Assembly: GCA_022572355.1 (NCBI GenBank)
Contig: JACZWC010000001.1
Coordinates: forward strand, 97,400 to 161,399
Length of the DNA: 64,000 nt
DNA from: Bacteroidota bacterium
Lineage (GTDB): Bacteria > Bacteroidota > Bacteroidia > NORP154
Reading direction: 5' to 3'
How positions within the stretch are numbered: the stretch's first letter is position 1; the number at the start of each line of letters is the position of its first letter. The notes under the pieces were generated by a model. It did no database searches and was not told the DNA's origin. It was given only the letters and a program-made list of their open reading frames with translations. The position numbers and the translations under genes are program-made. Shown in pieces: positions 17,621-29,600 of the stretch.

Positions 17621-20176
17621 ATGAGCAAACGTATGGGATACGATTTTATTGAGATAGAAAAGAAGTGGAGAAAGTATTGGTCTGTAAACAACACTTTTCG
17701 TGCTGAAAACAAATCTACCAAGCCGAAATTTTATGTGCTGGATATGTTCCCGTATCCATCGGGGCAAGGACTTCATGTTGGTCATCCTCTTGGCTACATA
17801 GCTTCAGACATCTATTCCAGATACAAAAGGCTAAAAGGATTTAATGTGCTCCATCCAATGGGTTATGATGCTTTTGGGCTTCCTGCAGAGCAATATGCGA
17901 TAGAAACCGGCCAACATCCGGCAATCACCACAGATGGTAATATTGAGCGCTACCGAAAACAACTCGAACTATTGGGATTCTCATTTGATTGGGAACGCGA
18001 GGTAAGAACATGTGAACCGGGCTATTATAAGTGGACCCAGTGGATTTTCATGCAGCTCTTTAAGTCCTGGTACAACAAGAAAACCGACAAAGCGGAACCG
18101 ATAGAGGCTTTGGTAAAGTCATTTTCTAAATCCGGAACTTCAGAGGTAGAAGCCCATTCATCGGAAGCTATTGAATTTACTGCAGATGAGTGGCTCGCCA
18201 AAAGTGAACATGAGAAACAAGAGACGCTATTGCATTACAGACTTGCATACCTGTCAGAAGCATTTGTCAATTGGTGTCCGGAGCTGGGTACCGTATTGGC
18301 CAATGAGGAGGTCAAAGACGGATTATCTGAGAGAGGTGGTTTCCCGGTTGAAAGAAGAATGATGAAGCAATGGTTGTTGAGGATAACGGCATATGCAGAC
18401 AGATTATTGGCAGGGTTAAATGAAATTGAATGGTCGGACGCGCTTCGGGAAATGCAGAAAAACTGGATTGGTAAATCCAAAGGGGCTTCAATGCGCTTCT
18501 CTGTAGAGGGAAGTGAAGAAAAAATAGAGGTATTTACTACGCGTCCTGATACCATTTTTGGCGCAACCTTCATGGTGCTCGCTCCAGAACATGAAATGGT
18601 TGAAAAAATATGTAGTGAGGATAGGAAAGAGGCAGTGGATGGCTACGTTGAACAAACAAAAAAGCGATCAGAGAGAGAGAGGATGGCGGAAGTAAAGCAG
18701 GTAAGTGGCGAGTTCACAGGCGCCTTTGCAATTCATCCTTTTTCATCAGAAAAAATTCCCATTTGGATATCGGACTATGTCCTTGTAGGATATGGAACTG
18801 GGGCAATAATGGCTGTGCCCTCAGGTGATCAGCGGGACTGGGAATTTGCAACACACTTTGATATTCCCATTGTGGCAGTGATTTCCAATAGTGATCCCAG
18901 TAAAGGCGCCAATGAAGATAAGGATGGAGTAATGATCAATTCTGATTTTTTGAATGGGCTCAAAATACCGGAGGCGATCAACACGATTATCGATCGGCTT
19001 GAAAAAGACCAAATCGGGGAAGCCAGAACGAATTACAAGCTTCGGGACTCGGTTTTTAGTCGACAGCGATATTGGGGAGAACCCTTTCCTATATATTATA
19101 AGGATGGGATGCCATACGCATTAGGAGAGAATCAATTGCCTTTAAAGCTGCCGGATGTTGACAAGTATCTTCCAACAGAAACAGGAGATGCTCCTCTGGG
19201 CAGGGCAAAGAATTGGATTACAGAGGATGGCCTCCCCTTGGATTTGAATACTATGCCCGGGTGGGCGGGAAGCAGTTGGTACTACTTGCGATATATGGAC
19301 CCCGGAAATCCAGATGCATTGGCTTCAAAGGAAGCAATTGATTATTGGCAAAATGTTGACTTGTACATAGGAGGAGCAGAACACGCGACAGGACACTTAT
19401 TATATGTAAGGTTTTGGACCAAGTTTCTATATGATCTGGGTATTGTCCCGTTTAATGAACCCATGAAAAAATTGGTTAACCAGGGAATGATTTTGGGTCC
19501 GGGAGGTGAGAAGATGAGCAAATCCAAGGGAAATGTGATCAATCCTGATGACCTGGTACTAAAATATGGGGCAGACACTTTAAGGATGTACGAGATGTTT
19601 CTGGGCCCATTGGAAGACTCAAAACCCTGGGATACCCATGGTATTGAAGGCGTTTTTAAGTTTCTTAACAAGTTATGGAAACTGTATGATGATGTTGAAG
19701 ACTCGGAGCCAGACCAGGAAGCGCTGACTGCGCTTCACAAAACAATTAAAAAAGTGGAGGGGGATATTGAAAATATGTCGTTCAATACCTCCATTAGCGC
19801 TTTTATGATCTGTGTTAATGAGCTTTCACAGGCTAAATGTAATAGTAAATCGATTCTCACAGATCTCGCAATTATCATCTCTCCATTCGCGCCACATATT
19901 GCAGAAGAATTATGGGAAAAGTTAGGGCATACAGAGAGCATAAGCTTCAGCACCTATCCGGACTATGATGAAAAATATCTGCAGCGGGCCACGTATGAAT
20001 ATCCCGTATCGTTTAACGGAAAAGTTCGATTCAAAATTGAGCTCTCAGTAGAACTATCGGCGGCGGAAATAGAACGAGAGGTACTGGAACATGAGACCAG
20101 TAAAAAATGGTTAGACGGCAATGCACCCAAACGGGTGATAGTTGTTCCGCAGAGGATCGTGAATATTGTTGTCTAG
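17621..20176 (+). CDS. leuS: leucyl-tRNA synthetase
   Basis: The 851-residue class I synthetase has the HIGH-type motif in [10 protein letters not shown] (about residue 50). The CP1 editing domain (about 290-480) has TTRPDTIFG and GTGAIMAVP, and the KMSKS signature lies in [12 protein letters not shown] (about 634). In the editing pocket the usual HD pair of the HDQRD loop reads GD (SGDQRD). The Asp that recognises the amino group is kept but the preceding His is lost. A C-terminal anticodon-binding helical domain and tRNA-binding tail close the protein. Length is close to the bacterial norm. Confidence 0.97.
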   Translation: MSKRMGYDFIEIEKKWRKYWSVNNTFRAENKSTKPKFYVLDMFPYPSGQGLHVGHPLGYIASDIYSRYKRLKGFNVLHPMGYDAFGLPAEQYAIETGQHPAITTDGNIERYRKQLELLGFSFDWEREVRTCEPGYYKWTQWIFMQLFKSWYNKKTDKAEPIEALVKSFSKSGTSEVEAHSSEAIEFTADEWLAKSEHEKQETLLHYRLAYLSEAFVNWCPELGTVLANEEVKDGLSERGGFPVERRMMKQWLLRITAYADRLLAGLNEIEWSDALREMQKNWIGKSKGASMRFSVEGSEEKIEVFTTRPDTIFGATFMVLAPEHEMVEKICSEDRKEAVDGYVEQTKKRSERERMAEVKQVSGEFTGAFAIHPFSSEKIPIWISDYVLVGYGTGAIMAVPSGDQRDWEFATHFDIPIVAVISNSDPSKGANEDKDGVMINSDFLNGLKIPEAINTIIDRLEKDQIGEARTNYKLRDSVFSRQRYWGEPFPIYYKDGMPYALGENQLPLKLPDVDKYLPTETGDAPLGRAKNWITEDGLPLDLNTMPGWAGSSWYYLRYMDPGNPDALASKEAIDYWQNVDLYIGGAEHATGHLLYVRFWTKFLYDLGIVPFNEPMKKLVNQGMILGPGGEKMSKSKGNVINPDDLVLKYGADTLRMYEMFLGPLEDSKPWDTHGIEGVFKFLNKLWKLYDDVEDSEPDQEALTALHKTIKKVEGDIENMSFNTSISAFMICVNELSQAKCNSKSILTDLAIIISPFAPHIAEELWEKLGHTESISFSTYPDYDEKYLQRATYEYPVSFNGKVRFKIELSVELSAAEIEREVLEHETSKKWLDGNAPKRVIVVPQRIVNIVV

Positions 20177-20189
20177 GTTGTTGATGTTT

Positions 20190-20221
20190 TTGTTTCGTGT
20201 TTGGTAAAAATATTATCTTTA
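20190..20221 (+). promoter_or_regulatory. promoter of the SiaC-like gene
   Basis: TTG (20190-20192), 21 bases, then TATCTTTA (20214-20221), one mismatch to the Bacteroidota -7 box. The ATG lies 38 bases downstream. This places siaC in its own transcription unit rather than with leuS. Confidence 0.5.
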
Positions 20222-20259
20222 GATAATTGCTTAGGGGCATTAAATATTAATTTAGAAGT

Positions 20260-20640
20260 ATGGATAATTTGGAAATAGAGGGCTCATTTAAAAATCCCAG
20301 TGTATTTTTTGATGCCAATGCAGGATTGCTCAAATTAGAGGGGAAGTCAATTCCCGAAAGAACCGGTGAGTTCTATCAGCCGCTTTTAGATTGGATTGAA
20401 GAATATTTGTCGGAGGACCATGAACTGACTACTGTTGACCTAAACCTTGAATATTGTAACAGTTCTTCGACCCGATATGTGTTGGATATTTTGGAAAAGC
20501 TAGAGGCATTCTCAAAAAAAGGGAACGAGGTAAAGGTCCTATGGAAATATGAGGAAGATGATGAGGATATGTGCGACCTGGGGGAATCATACCAGGAATC
20601 CCTGGAGTTGAATATTGAACTAGTTCCTATTAGTGTGTAA
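20260..20640 (+). CDS. siaC: SiaC family regulatory phosphoprotein (DUF1987)
   Basis: The 126-residue product matches the DUF1987/SiaC fold along its length. It begins with an acidic strand (EGSFKNPSVFFDA), continues with GKSIPERTGEFYQPLLDWIEEYL, and has the phospho-acceptor region LEYCNSSSTRYVLDILEKL (Thr71 or a neighbouring Ser) and a C-terminal EDD-rich end. In Pseudomonas the homologue is phosphorylated by SiaB and dephosphorylated by the SpoIIE-type phosphatase SiaA, and controls a diguanylate cyclase. Here a SpoIIE-domain sensor lies at 50684-54145, but no SiaB-like gene is in the window. It converges on the ClC gene with a 9-base gap. Confidence 0.85.
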   Translation: MDNLEIEGSFKNPSVFFDANAGLLKLEGKSIPERTGEFYQPLLDWIEEYLSEDHELTTVDLNLEYCNSSSTRYVLDILEKLEAFSKKGNEVKVLWKYEEDDEDMCDLGESYQESLELNIELVPISV

Positions 20641-20649
20641 CCGCGAACC

Positions 20650-22431
20650 TTAGTCCTCTGAAAACTCAATCATTTTTTGCCGGTAAGCGGAAAACAATCG
20701 ATTTTTTAAGACAAATCCTTTGTACTCTCCTTCATCTATTACTGGCAAGCTCCATTCTCCTGAATCGTCAAACTTTTTCAATACGTCTTCCATTGGCTCA
20801 GTCGGGTACACGTAGGTAGGTGGCAATACCATTAAACTACTTACTGTGGTAGTCTCATACATATCCTGATTGAACATGATTTTCCGGATACTATCCAGGG
20901 GAACGATACCCAGCAACATTTGGTTCTCATCCAATACGGCTATAATGTTTCTTTTAGAATTGGCTATAACTTTTACCAAATCACCCAAAGTGGCATCCTC
21001 TTTGATTGTGGTTGCATCCCTCTCAATGAGAGTCTCTAACTTAAGTTGCGACAGTACGGCCTTATCCTTGTGATGCGTGAGCAACTCGCCGCGTTTCGCC
21101 AATCTCTTGGTGTAAATGGAATGGGGTTCAAAATACATAACAGTTAAATATGAAATGGCGGAAGTGACCATCAGTGGAATGAAAAGGTCATAGCCATTTG
21201 TGATTTCTGCAATAAGAAATATTGCGGTTAAGGGCGCATGAATTACACCGGCGATCAGACCTGCCATACCCACTAAGGCGAAGTTACTTTCCGATACCGT
21301 CACAAAATTAAAGGAGTTCAAAACTTTGGCGAAGATAAATCCAGTGATACCGCCCATAAACAAAGTAGGTGCAAATATTCCTCCAATACCTCCGGATCCT
21401 GTGGTAATGGCAGTGGCAATTACCTTAAACACCAGTACAAAAGCAAGGAATAATAGGAGAAACCAGGTGTTGTCTCTCATAGAGTAAAATAAGCTGTTGT
21501 TCAATAAACTATCAGCTGTACCACTTAGGATCGCCTTCATGGCAATATAACCCTCACCGTAGAGTGGGGGAAAAATAAAGATGAGCACACCCAAAAATGC
21601 ACCTCCAATCAGTAATCTTTTATAGGGATTGAGAATTTTTTCCAGGCGAGCTTCAACCGACATGTTTACCCGGGTAAAGTACACCGATATCATCCCAGCG
21701 ATAATTCCAAGTGCAATATAATAGTGCAGGTGGTAAATGTTAAAAGCGTCCTTTAAAGTAAAGTAGAACATGATTTGATCGCCCAATAACAGGTTTGCCA
21801 TGAGGGCCCCGGTTACAGAAGCCATTAGAAGAGGTATAATAGAAGTAAGCGTTAGATCCAGCATAAGTACCTCCAGCGAAAAGATCAGCGCTGCAATGGG
21901 CGCATTGAAAATACCCGCCATAGCTCCGGTAGCACCACAGGCAACCAAGAGTGCCGTGGCTTTATAGTTCATTCTGAAAAGCTGGCCTATATTTGAACCG
22001 ATAGCTGCTCCTGTTGAGACAATAGGCGCCTCCATCCCTACGGATCCGCCAAATCCACCGGTGAACGTACAGGAGATTATAGAGGAATACATGTTATGGG
22101 ATTTCATAATGGCACTCTTTTTTGAAAGGGAATAGAGTATCCTGGATATGCCATGGCCAATATCCTGTTTGATGAAAGTTCTCAGATATATAACAGTGAT
22201 AAGTATTCCTATTAAAGGATATGCCAGGTAGTAATAATTCTCTTCCTGAATATCAAAAACTTTACTCTTGGTAAAAAATACCCCAATATAGTGTACCGTA
22301 GTTTTGAGTGTTACCGCAGCAAGGCCAGATAATAAGCCAATGATAACACTTAAAACGAGCAGAAAATATTTATGGTCGGTGTTCTTAATCTTCCAGATAA
22401 AAAACCTTCCGAGAATGGATGGGCGACGCAT
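20650..22431 (-). CDS. ClC-family chloride channel/transporter with CBS pair
   Basis: The 593-residue product has about ten membrane helices followed by two CBS domains (about 445-575). The three ion-pathway signatures are present in family-variant form: GHGISRIL (for GSGIP), GGSVGMEAP (for GREGP, gating Glu retained) and GGIGGIFAPTLFMGG (for GxFxP). The retained Glu permits either fast gating or proton exchange, which cannot be told apart here. The CBS pair often binds adenine nucleotides. The gene is convergent with siaC and shares no operon partner. Confidence 0.93.
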   Translation of the reverse strand: MRRPSILGRFFIWKIKNTDHKYFLLVLSVIIGLLSGLAAVTLKTTVHYIGVFFTKSKVFDIQEENYYYLAYPLIGILITVIYLRTFIKQDIGHGISRILYSLSKKSAIMKSHNMYSSIISCTFTGGFGGSVGMEAPIVSTGAAIGSNIGQLFRMNYKATALLVACGATGAMAGIFNAPIAALIFSLEVLMLDLTLTSIIPLLMASVTGALMANLLLGDQIMFYFTLKDAFNIYHLHYYIALGIIAGMISVYFTRVNMSVEARLEKILNPYKRLLIGGAFLGVLIFIFPPLYGEGYIAMKAILSGTADSLLNNSLFYSMRDNTWFLLLFLAFVLVFKVIATAITTGSGGIGGIFAPTLFMGGITGFIFAKVLNSFNFVTVSESNFALVGMAGLIAGVIHAPLTAIFLIAEITNGYDLFIPLMVTSAISYLTVMYFEPHSIYTKRLAKRGELLTHHKDKAVLSQLKLETLIERDATTIKEDATLGDLVKVIANSKRNIIAVLDENQMLLGIVPLDSIRKIMFNQDMYETTTVSSLMVLPPTYVYPTEPMEDVLKKFDDSGEWSLPVIDEGEYKGFVLKNRLFSAYRQKMIEFSED

Positions 22432-22551
22432 GGCGCAAAACTACTATTTGTTTCAGTTTGCCGGGCATACAATTATCATTTATATTGTAATAATTCTCGA
22501 GGATTTGGGTTATTATTATAGAGTGGAACGTTTCTTGTGTGTAAAACCAAT

Positions 22552-23364
22552 ATGAAAAAGGGAATTGCATCGGTAGTAGTGTTGGGGTTATTAATTCTCA
22601 GCAGTATAGATGAATCATCATTTGCGAAAAGTCGAGCTATTGCTTTGTTCTCTGATTATAAAACAATTACGAATAAAGCTTTTGTGAAGGGGGAGATACT
22701 GAAGTTCAGAGTGCATTGGGGATGGATAGAAGCTGGTGAGGCGATTCTGGAAGTGAAAAAAGAGAGCAAAAAGATTGGAGACAGGGATGTTTATCATGTT
22801 GTAGGCACTGGGCGAACAGTAGGCGCATTTAGTCTGTTCTACAAGGTAAGGGATCGGTATGAAACTTTTATCGACGAGAAGGCACTGGTCCCGCTGAAAT
22901 TCATTAGACGAGTTAACGAAGGTGGTTATATTATCAATCAGGATCAGGAGTTTGACCACATTAACAATAAAATTAACAGCGACGGGAAGATCATGGACGT
23001 TCCTGAGGGAATTCAAGACATGCTCTCTGCATTCTACTACGCCCGCAACTTAGACTATTCTAACATTGAAGTTGGAGATGAACTACTGGTAAATACATTT
23101 GTAGATGATGAGATCTTTCCATTGAGGATAAGATATGTAGGTATGGAAAATATCAAGACACGGCTAGGCAAATTCAGGTGCATGACCTTTCATCCTGTTG
23201 TACAGGAGGGGCGTGTTTTTGATGTTGAGAATGATCTTACGGTCTGGATTTCCAATGATGACAATCATATACCTATTCGTGTTGAAGCCAAATTATTTGT
23301 GGGTTCCGCGCAAATGGATCTCAAAAGTTATTCTGGCCTGGCGAATCCGCTGGCAACGTTATAG
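22552..23364 (+). CDS. DUF3108 secreted protein
   Basis: The ATG at 22552 (MKKGIASVVVLGLL) gives 270 residues with a signal peptide. A GTG five codons upstream is in frame but unneeded. The mature part follows the DUF3108 pattern: KGEILKFRVHWGWIEAGEAILEV, DVYHVVGTGRTVGAFSLFYKVRDRYET, then a GxExL-type strand set ending in HIPIRVEAKLFVGSAQMDL. Members are periplasmic beta-rich proteins of unknown role, often next to lipid or envelope genes. The gene is divergent from the ClC gene. Confidence 0.85.
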   Translation: MKKGIASVVVLGLLILSSIDESSFAKSRAIALFSDYKTITNKAFVKGEILKFRVHWGWIEAGEAILEVKKESKKIGDRDVYHVVGTGRTVGAFSLFYKVRDRYETFIDEKALVPLKFIRRVNEGGYIINQDQEFDHINNKINSDGKIMDVPEGIQDMLSAFYYARNLDYSNIEVGDELLVNTFVDDEIFPLRIRYVGMENIKTRLGKFRCMTFHPVVQEGRVFDVENDLTVWISNDDNHIPIRVEAKLFVGSAQMDLKSYSGLANPLATL

Positions 23365-23675
23365 GTTTCGCCCCCAGGATTATTACGGCTTCTGTACCTC
23401 CCTGTATTCAACTTAAAATGCGTCAATATTGTAGATATAAATACCGAACCTGCCAATAATCATCGACATATTTTACAGTTTTGTTTAATTCGATCCGATC
23501 CCAACCGTTTACAACCATTTATTTTGTAAATTTAAGACGTCAATAAAGAGCCCCACCTTTGATTGATCTACACTTGCCAGCTCTCTTTTTGGCCTGATAC
23601 GGTTACCGTTTCCGACAATTAATGCCAAGAGCCAGTGCTCTAGCAGATTATTAATCTACATTAATAGATCTAGCC
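23365..23675. other. 311-bp intergenic region before the giant T9SS gene
   Basis: No gene or RNA is seen. AT-rich tracts with near matches to the -7 box occur around 23520-23540 (for example TAAATTTA), so the promoter of the giant gene is probably here. No clear -33 element or operator could be picked out. Confidence 0.5.
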
Positions 23676-26600
23676 GTGACTACGCAATCATACCTCCGTA
23701 CAATACTGTTAATTATATGCTTTCCAATATTGTTATTATTCCCTTACATCTCTTTCGCGCAACCGGGTACAGTCCTTTCCCATCAAAAGATTTCGGATAC
23801 CCAAGGGGGTTTCACAGGAATCTTAGACAATGGCGATATATTCGGTCATGGTGTAGCCAACATTGGGGATATAGATGGTGATTGTATAGACGATTTAGCA
23901 ATTGGTGCCCAACACGATGATGACGGTGCTTTCAACAGCGGCGCCGTGTACATACTATTTATGAATACCAATGGAACTGTGAAATCTCATCAGAAGATCT
24001 CCAATACGCAGGGAGGTTTTACGGACATATTAGTTGGAAGCGACAATTTTGGAAACAATATTGCCGGATTAGGAGATATAAATATGGACGGCGTTCCAGA
24101 CATAGCAGTTGGGAACGCTTTCAAAGATGATGGAGGGTTCAATAGAGGTGTTGTCTGGATCATGTTCTTGAATAGTGATGGCACCGTTAAATCACACCAA
24201 AGAATATCTGATACTCAAGGTAACTTCACTGGAGTATTGAATGACAATGATCGGTTCGGTACATCTGTAGCCTGTATTGGTGATCTGGATGGGGACGGTA
24301 TAGAAGATATCGCAGTGGGAGCCTCTTTGGATGACGATGGAGGCACGAACAGAGGAGCTGTATGGATATTGCATCTGGATACAAATGGAACAGTAAAGTT
24401 CCATGAGAAGATCAGCAGTTTATTTGGAAACTTTACCGGAGTATTAACCAATGGCGACAGATTCAGTGAGGTAGCTACATTGGGTGATCTCGACGGAGAC
24501 GGTATAGTGGATATTGCGGTAGGATCTACACTTGACAATGACGGCGGTTCAGGTACTGGTGCCGTCTGGATCCTGTTCTTGAATTCGGATGGTTCTGTGA
24601 AGGCACATCAGAAAATATCTGCAACAAGTGGAGGATTTACCGGCCTTCTTGATCCTGGTGACCGGTTTGCATTCCCTTCAAATGTAGGAGACCTTGACGG
24701 AGACCAAATTACAGACATTGCCGTTGGTACTTTTTTCGATGATGATGGAGGGACCAACAGGGGCGCTGTGTGGATCTTATTTATGAATAGTGACGGCACG
24801 GTCAAAGGACACCAGAAAATATCAAGTACCGAAGGCAACTTCACAGGTGCAATTACGAATGGAGATTTATTTGGTTTACCTGTAGCCGGTATCGGTGATC
24901 TTAATAATGACGGAATACCCGACCTTCTGGTGGGTGCCCGACAGAATGATGATGGGGGACCAGACAGAGGTGCTGCATGGGTTCTGTTTTTAGATGGTGT
25001 GCCACTACCTACAACTCAGCTAATTCCCAAAGATTGCCAAAGATCAAACGTAATAGTACAGGACACTTTGAGGGCTAATATTATACCTGAAGCCAGTAAA
25101 TATGAATTTTCAATTGAGCATCTTTTATCAGGGTATTCACTATCCATCATTCGAAATGATGAAAGATTACCTATTGCGCAAATAATCGGATTGCAAAAAG
25201 GGAAAATATATCATGTAAAAGTGAGAACAACCATTGGTTCGGTTGTTACTCCCTATGGGCCGGATTGCATATTCAGCTTACAGTTTGATACCCTGATGTT
25301 TGACTCAGATCCTAAAGAATATATCAATGGTAGACTTCATGCAAAATTTCTTACTATACAAACGGTCAACGATAACATAATACCATTTACTCAACCGGAT
25401 CAAATATATTTTGGTACTGGTGGCATTCAAAGTCCATCTGTTAAAGCCATTTTTGATAATACTTTATTAGCATATGGGGGTGATCCTGATGAAATGGAGA
25501 TAAGAAGAGTTGAAACCGATCCCTCTTTTCCTAATCTTCGGAACATATATCATGCCTATCTACCTGTAGTGGTGAATGTTGATTCTCTGGATTCTCTGTT
25601 AAGGCAAGATCCCGGAATTGATAAAGCCAACCCGCCTTTTTCAATACAACTCCATGGAGGAATCGAGTATTATGAAACTGGAGCTCCATCAAATTCAAAC
25701 TTCCCTTTATGGTTTATAAATAAAATACAAGCACCGAATGCATGGGTTTTTTTACAAAACCTCACACCCCAGTCGCAGACTGTTGGGATTATAGAACCCG
25801 GCGGGAATTTCGCAGGTATGCGGATGAAATCGGACCATGTGGAATTTCTCAGCCCTGCACGTGTGGGAAATGCGGTGAATGATTACATTTTAAATGCTCC
25901 AAGTAATTGCGGTGATGACGGAAATGAAATTTCAGAGCATGCAACACAAGTGGGAAGTCTGATAGGATCAAATCCAGCCTTGCCTTCCCAGCAGAAAGGA
26001 ACTATATCCATTGGATATGACATTACTCAAGTAAATAGCCATGGCTTTTTTATGCCCTGCCAGCCTGTACCTTCACATTGCAGTAATTTTGGAGGAGCTC
26101 CCGGCTACTTTAATGCATTTACTGAATTTATGAGCCATAACCCCCGGTTTTTGAATCTCAGTTGGGGATTTCAGGATCAGAATGGAATGATGCCCTTTGT
26201 TGATGTAAGTGTTTTTATGACCCCTATTGGTAATGCGATGAATAACGGAGTTATGGTTTTTGCGTCTTCGGGTAATTTGATAGGACAAAATTTTATTGCA
26301 CGAGGAATAGGATATCCTTTTGGATATAGAGTTGGAGGAAATGATGTAGTAGGTGTAGGTTCAACGTCGCCCGAAGACCCATTTATTGGTGAATATGGAG
26401 CTGCCAGTAATGCTAATAGTGGCCTTGGATTAAATTATAATTATTTTGACCCAAACATCACTCAATCGAATGCTCCGGTTGATTTTGCCAATCAATCTTT
26501 TGGCTTTCTTGAATTGACTGCGCCAGGACGATTTATGGATTTAGCGACCAGAGGGCTTAAACTTACTAACCATAATGCATATTATACGGAGCAAGGAACA

Positions 26601-29600
26601 AGCTTTTCATCACCGATTGTTGCGACCATTGCTGCAACGATGGCTGCTGTTAATTCTACAATTACCAATGCTCAGATAAGAACAATTCTTTTTCAAACAG
26701 CTGATAAGGTTAATTATAACCCCAATGGTCTGGCGTTTCTCGATTTGAACGGTGTCATATCTTATACGGAGGGATACACATATACCAATCCCGGTACCAA
26801 TGATGTTGATGGCGACTTTATACAAGACGGGTTTAGTAATACTGATCTGGATTTTATTATGGGTTTTGGGAGAGTAAATATGTTAAGTGCGATAATGAAT
26901 ACTGCCGGTTTAAATACAGGAGGATTTGAGTTAAACAATACATTTGCGGTTAAACATATTACTGTAGAGAATGTAAATGATCAATTCTACCTCACCGGGC
27001 TCGGCCAAGGAGCCTATAATGAAAGTTTTGAATACGATGCTGTTTTAAATCAAAGTGGAGCACAAGTTCATTTTAAAGGGGCCGGGGTTATTTTTGAGCT
27101 TAATAATAATTCAACTTTTCGTCTTTCCAGCGGTACATCAATGTTCTTAGAAAATGAAGCGGAATTATTGATCCAGCAAGGCACGCAAGGTGAGGTCACA
27201 AAATATGTGGTTGAGAGTGGAGGTACACTGGAGTTGGACGGAGGAGGCACACAAACGTTTACACTGCCTGCGAACAGTTTATTAGAAGTTAATAATAATG
27301 GAACTTTAAAAATCGATAATGGTGAAATCATAGTGCAGGCCGGGGCAACGCTGCTTATCAAAACAGGGGCCATTATAGATATAGGTGCTAACGGAAAAAT
27401 AACAGTTGAACAAGATGGATACATCTGCGCCGAGTCTTTATTTGATATAAATAATATGGGGATAATAGATTTATCCGCAGGTGGGATCCTTGTTGGTGTC
27501 AATCCAGCACTGAATTCTACTTTCAACTGCTTGCCAATCTGTGATATTTCTTTAGATGCAGGTTATGATGATTTTGGTGGAACAGGTCAAATATTAACCA
27601 CCAATTGCATGTATTTAACAAGCGTAGCCGTAACCAACGTTCTTTGTTCGGGTCCTTTCAATAGCGGATCCATTACAATTATAGTAGACGGGGGAACACC
27701 GCCTTACACTTATCTATGGAACGATCCTAATTCCCAGACTACTGCAACAGCATCAAATTTAACTGCTGACAGTTATACAGTTATAGTAACAGATAATAAT
27801 GGGGATAGCTTTACCGCCACATACTTGGTATTTCCACCAGTGCCATTGATCGTTACTACTTTACAAACAAACATAGTTAACTGTGATAATCAATTTCCAA
27901 CAGGATCCGCTACAGCCATTCCATCAGGGGCGACTCCGCCTTTGATGTATCAATGGGATGACTCGAATAATCAAACAAATCAAACTGCAACAGGTCTGAT
28001 TTTAGGAACTTATATAGTAAATGTTACAGATAATGCAGGTTGTTCCGGAACTGCTATGGTTCAAATTACTCAGGATCGTCCACCCATAATTATTACACCC
28101 AATATAACAAACGTATCTTGCAAAGGAGGAAATGATGGTGCTGTGACTTTTTTTAATATTACAGGGGGTGATCCTTATCTCGGCTCAGGACAGGCTTATA
28201 TACCAAGCTACCTATGGGTTTTTCAAGGTCCATTTGTCAGTCCAGGGTTAATTCATTCGAACCTGCCTCCAGGAGACTATACATTTACCACAGCAGATAA
28301 AGGCGGTTGCAGCGCGTCAGTTGACTTCACAATCAAAGAGCCCGCCACTAATTTTATTGTAGCTTCGACAGCTCAGATAGATATTACCTGCAAAGGAGGA
28401 AGTGACGGCTTGGTAACAATTAACGTATCCGGCGGTGATTCCCCATATACTTTTTTATGGGATGATCCTTTAGCTCAAACAAATAACACGGCGACAGGTC
28501 TTTCTGCCGGAACCTACACGGTAATTGCAACCGACGCAAATGGTTGTCAGCTAACGCAATCTTTTATATTAAACGAGCCGGGGGCGCTTAATACTATCAA
28601 TATAGTTCTAGCAGCCCAAATAAATGTAGATTGTAACGGTTTTAATAATGGCTCTGCAACAATAACGGTTACAGGAGGTACACCGCTATTCACGTATTTA
28701 TGGGATGATCCTAATAATCAAACCGGTGTAACGGCCGTTGGGCTGACAATTGGTAATTATAGCGTAACAGTTACCGATAATGCAGGTGATTGCGCAGTGT
28801 TGGAAGTAACCATTATTCAAACAGATCCTATTATACTCTCAATTTCAAGCAGTGGCACAACATGTGAGGTCTTCTCCGATGGTACAGCCTCCGTATTGAT
28901 TACATCTGGTGGCACAGCTCCATTTATCTATCAATGGGACGATCCCAATTCTCAAACCACCGCCACTGCGGTTGGATTAGATGCCGATATATACCAGGTT
29001 ATTGTTACGGATGTGACCGGTTGTAATACGACTATCAGTACCACAGTTGCTGAAGGTCAGAATTCAAATCCGGGCTTTTTTACACTTTCCTTTCCGACAT
29101 GTTTTGGGGATGGAGTGACATTACTTGCTAACCCTGTACCGACGGGTGGAGTAGCACCTTTTAACTATTTATGGAATGATCCTTTATCACAAACAACACA
29201 ACTTGCCAATTTACCATCGAACGCATCCTATTTCCTTACCGTCACAGACGCATTGGGCTGCTCTAGTTCTCAAGTCACTGCTTTTTACTTTACTCCTTCG
29301 CAAATACAAATATTCCCTACTTTTTCTCCTCCTTCTAATTGTTCTGCTAACGACGGTACCGCTACAGTAGTCATTACATCAGGTGGCACAGCTCCATTTA
29401 GTTATCTATGGGACGATTCAAATACCCAAACCACTGCAACAGCGGTTGGGTTACCAGTTGGCACATATGCAGTTGTCGTCACTGATGCCAATGGATGCTC
29501 CTCTGAATCGGCAAGCGTAACGTTGGTTGTCGCATCGAATTTGGCTGTTTCAATTATTGAAAATAACAACCCCTGTTCTCAAATTTCTGCATTTACCAGT

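Noticed and set aside
23800..25010. Regularly spaced similar DNA blocks, possibly a CRISPR-like array
   Set aside because: The period is about 200 bp and each unit is in frame and codes an FG-GAP repeat; there are no short spacers and no cas genes.
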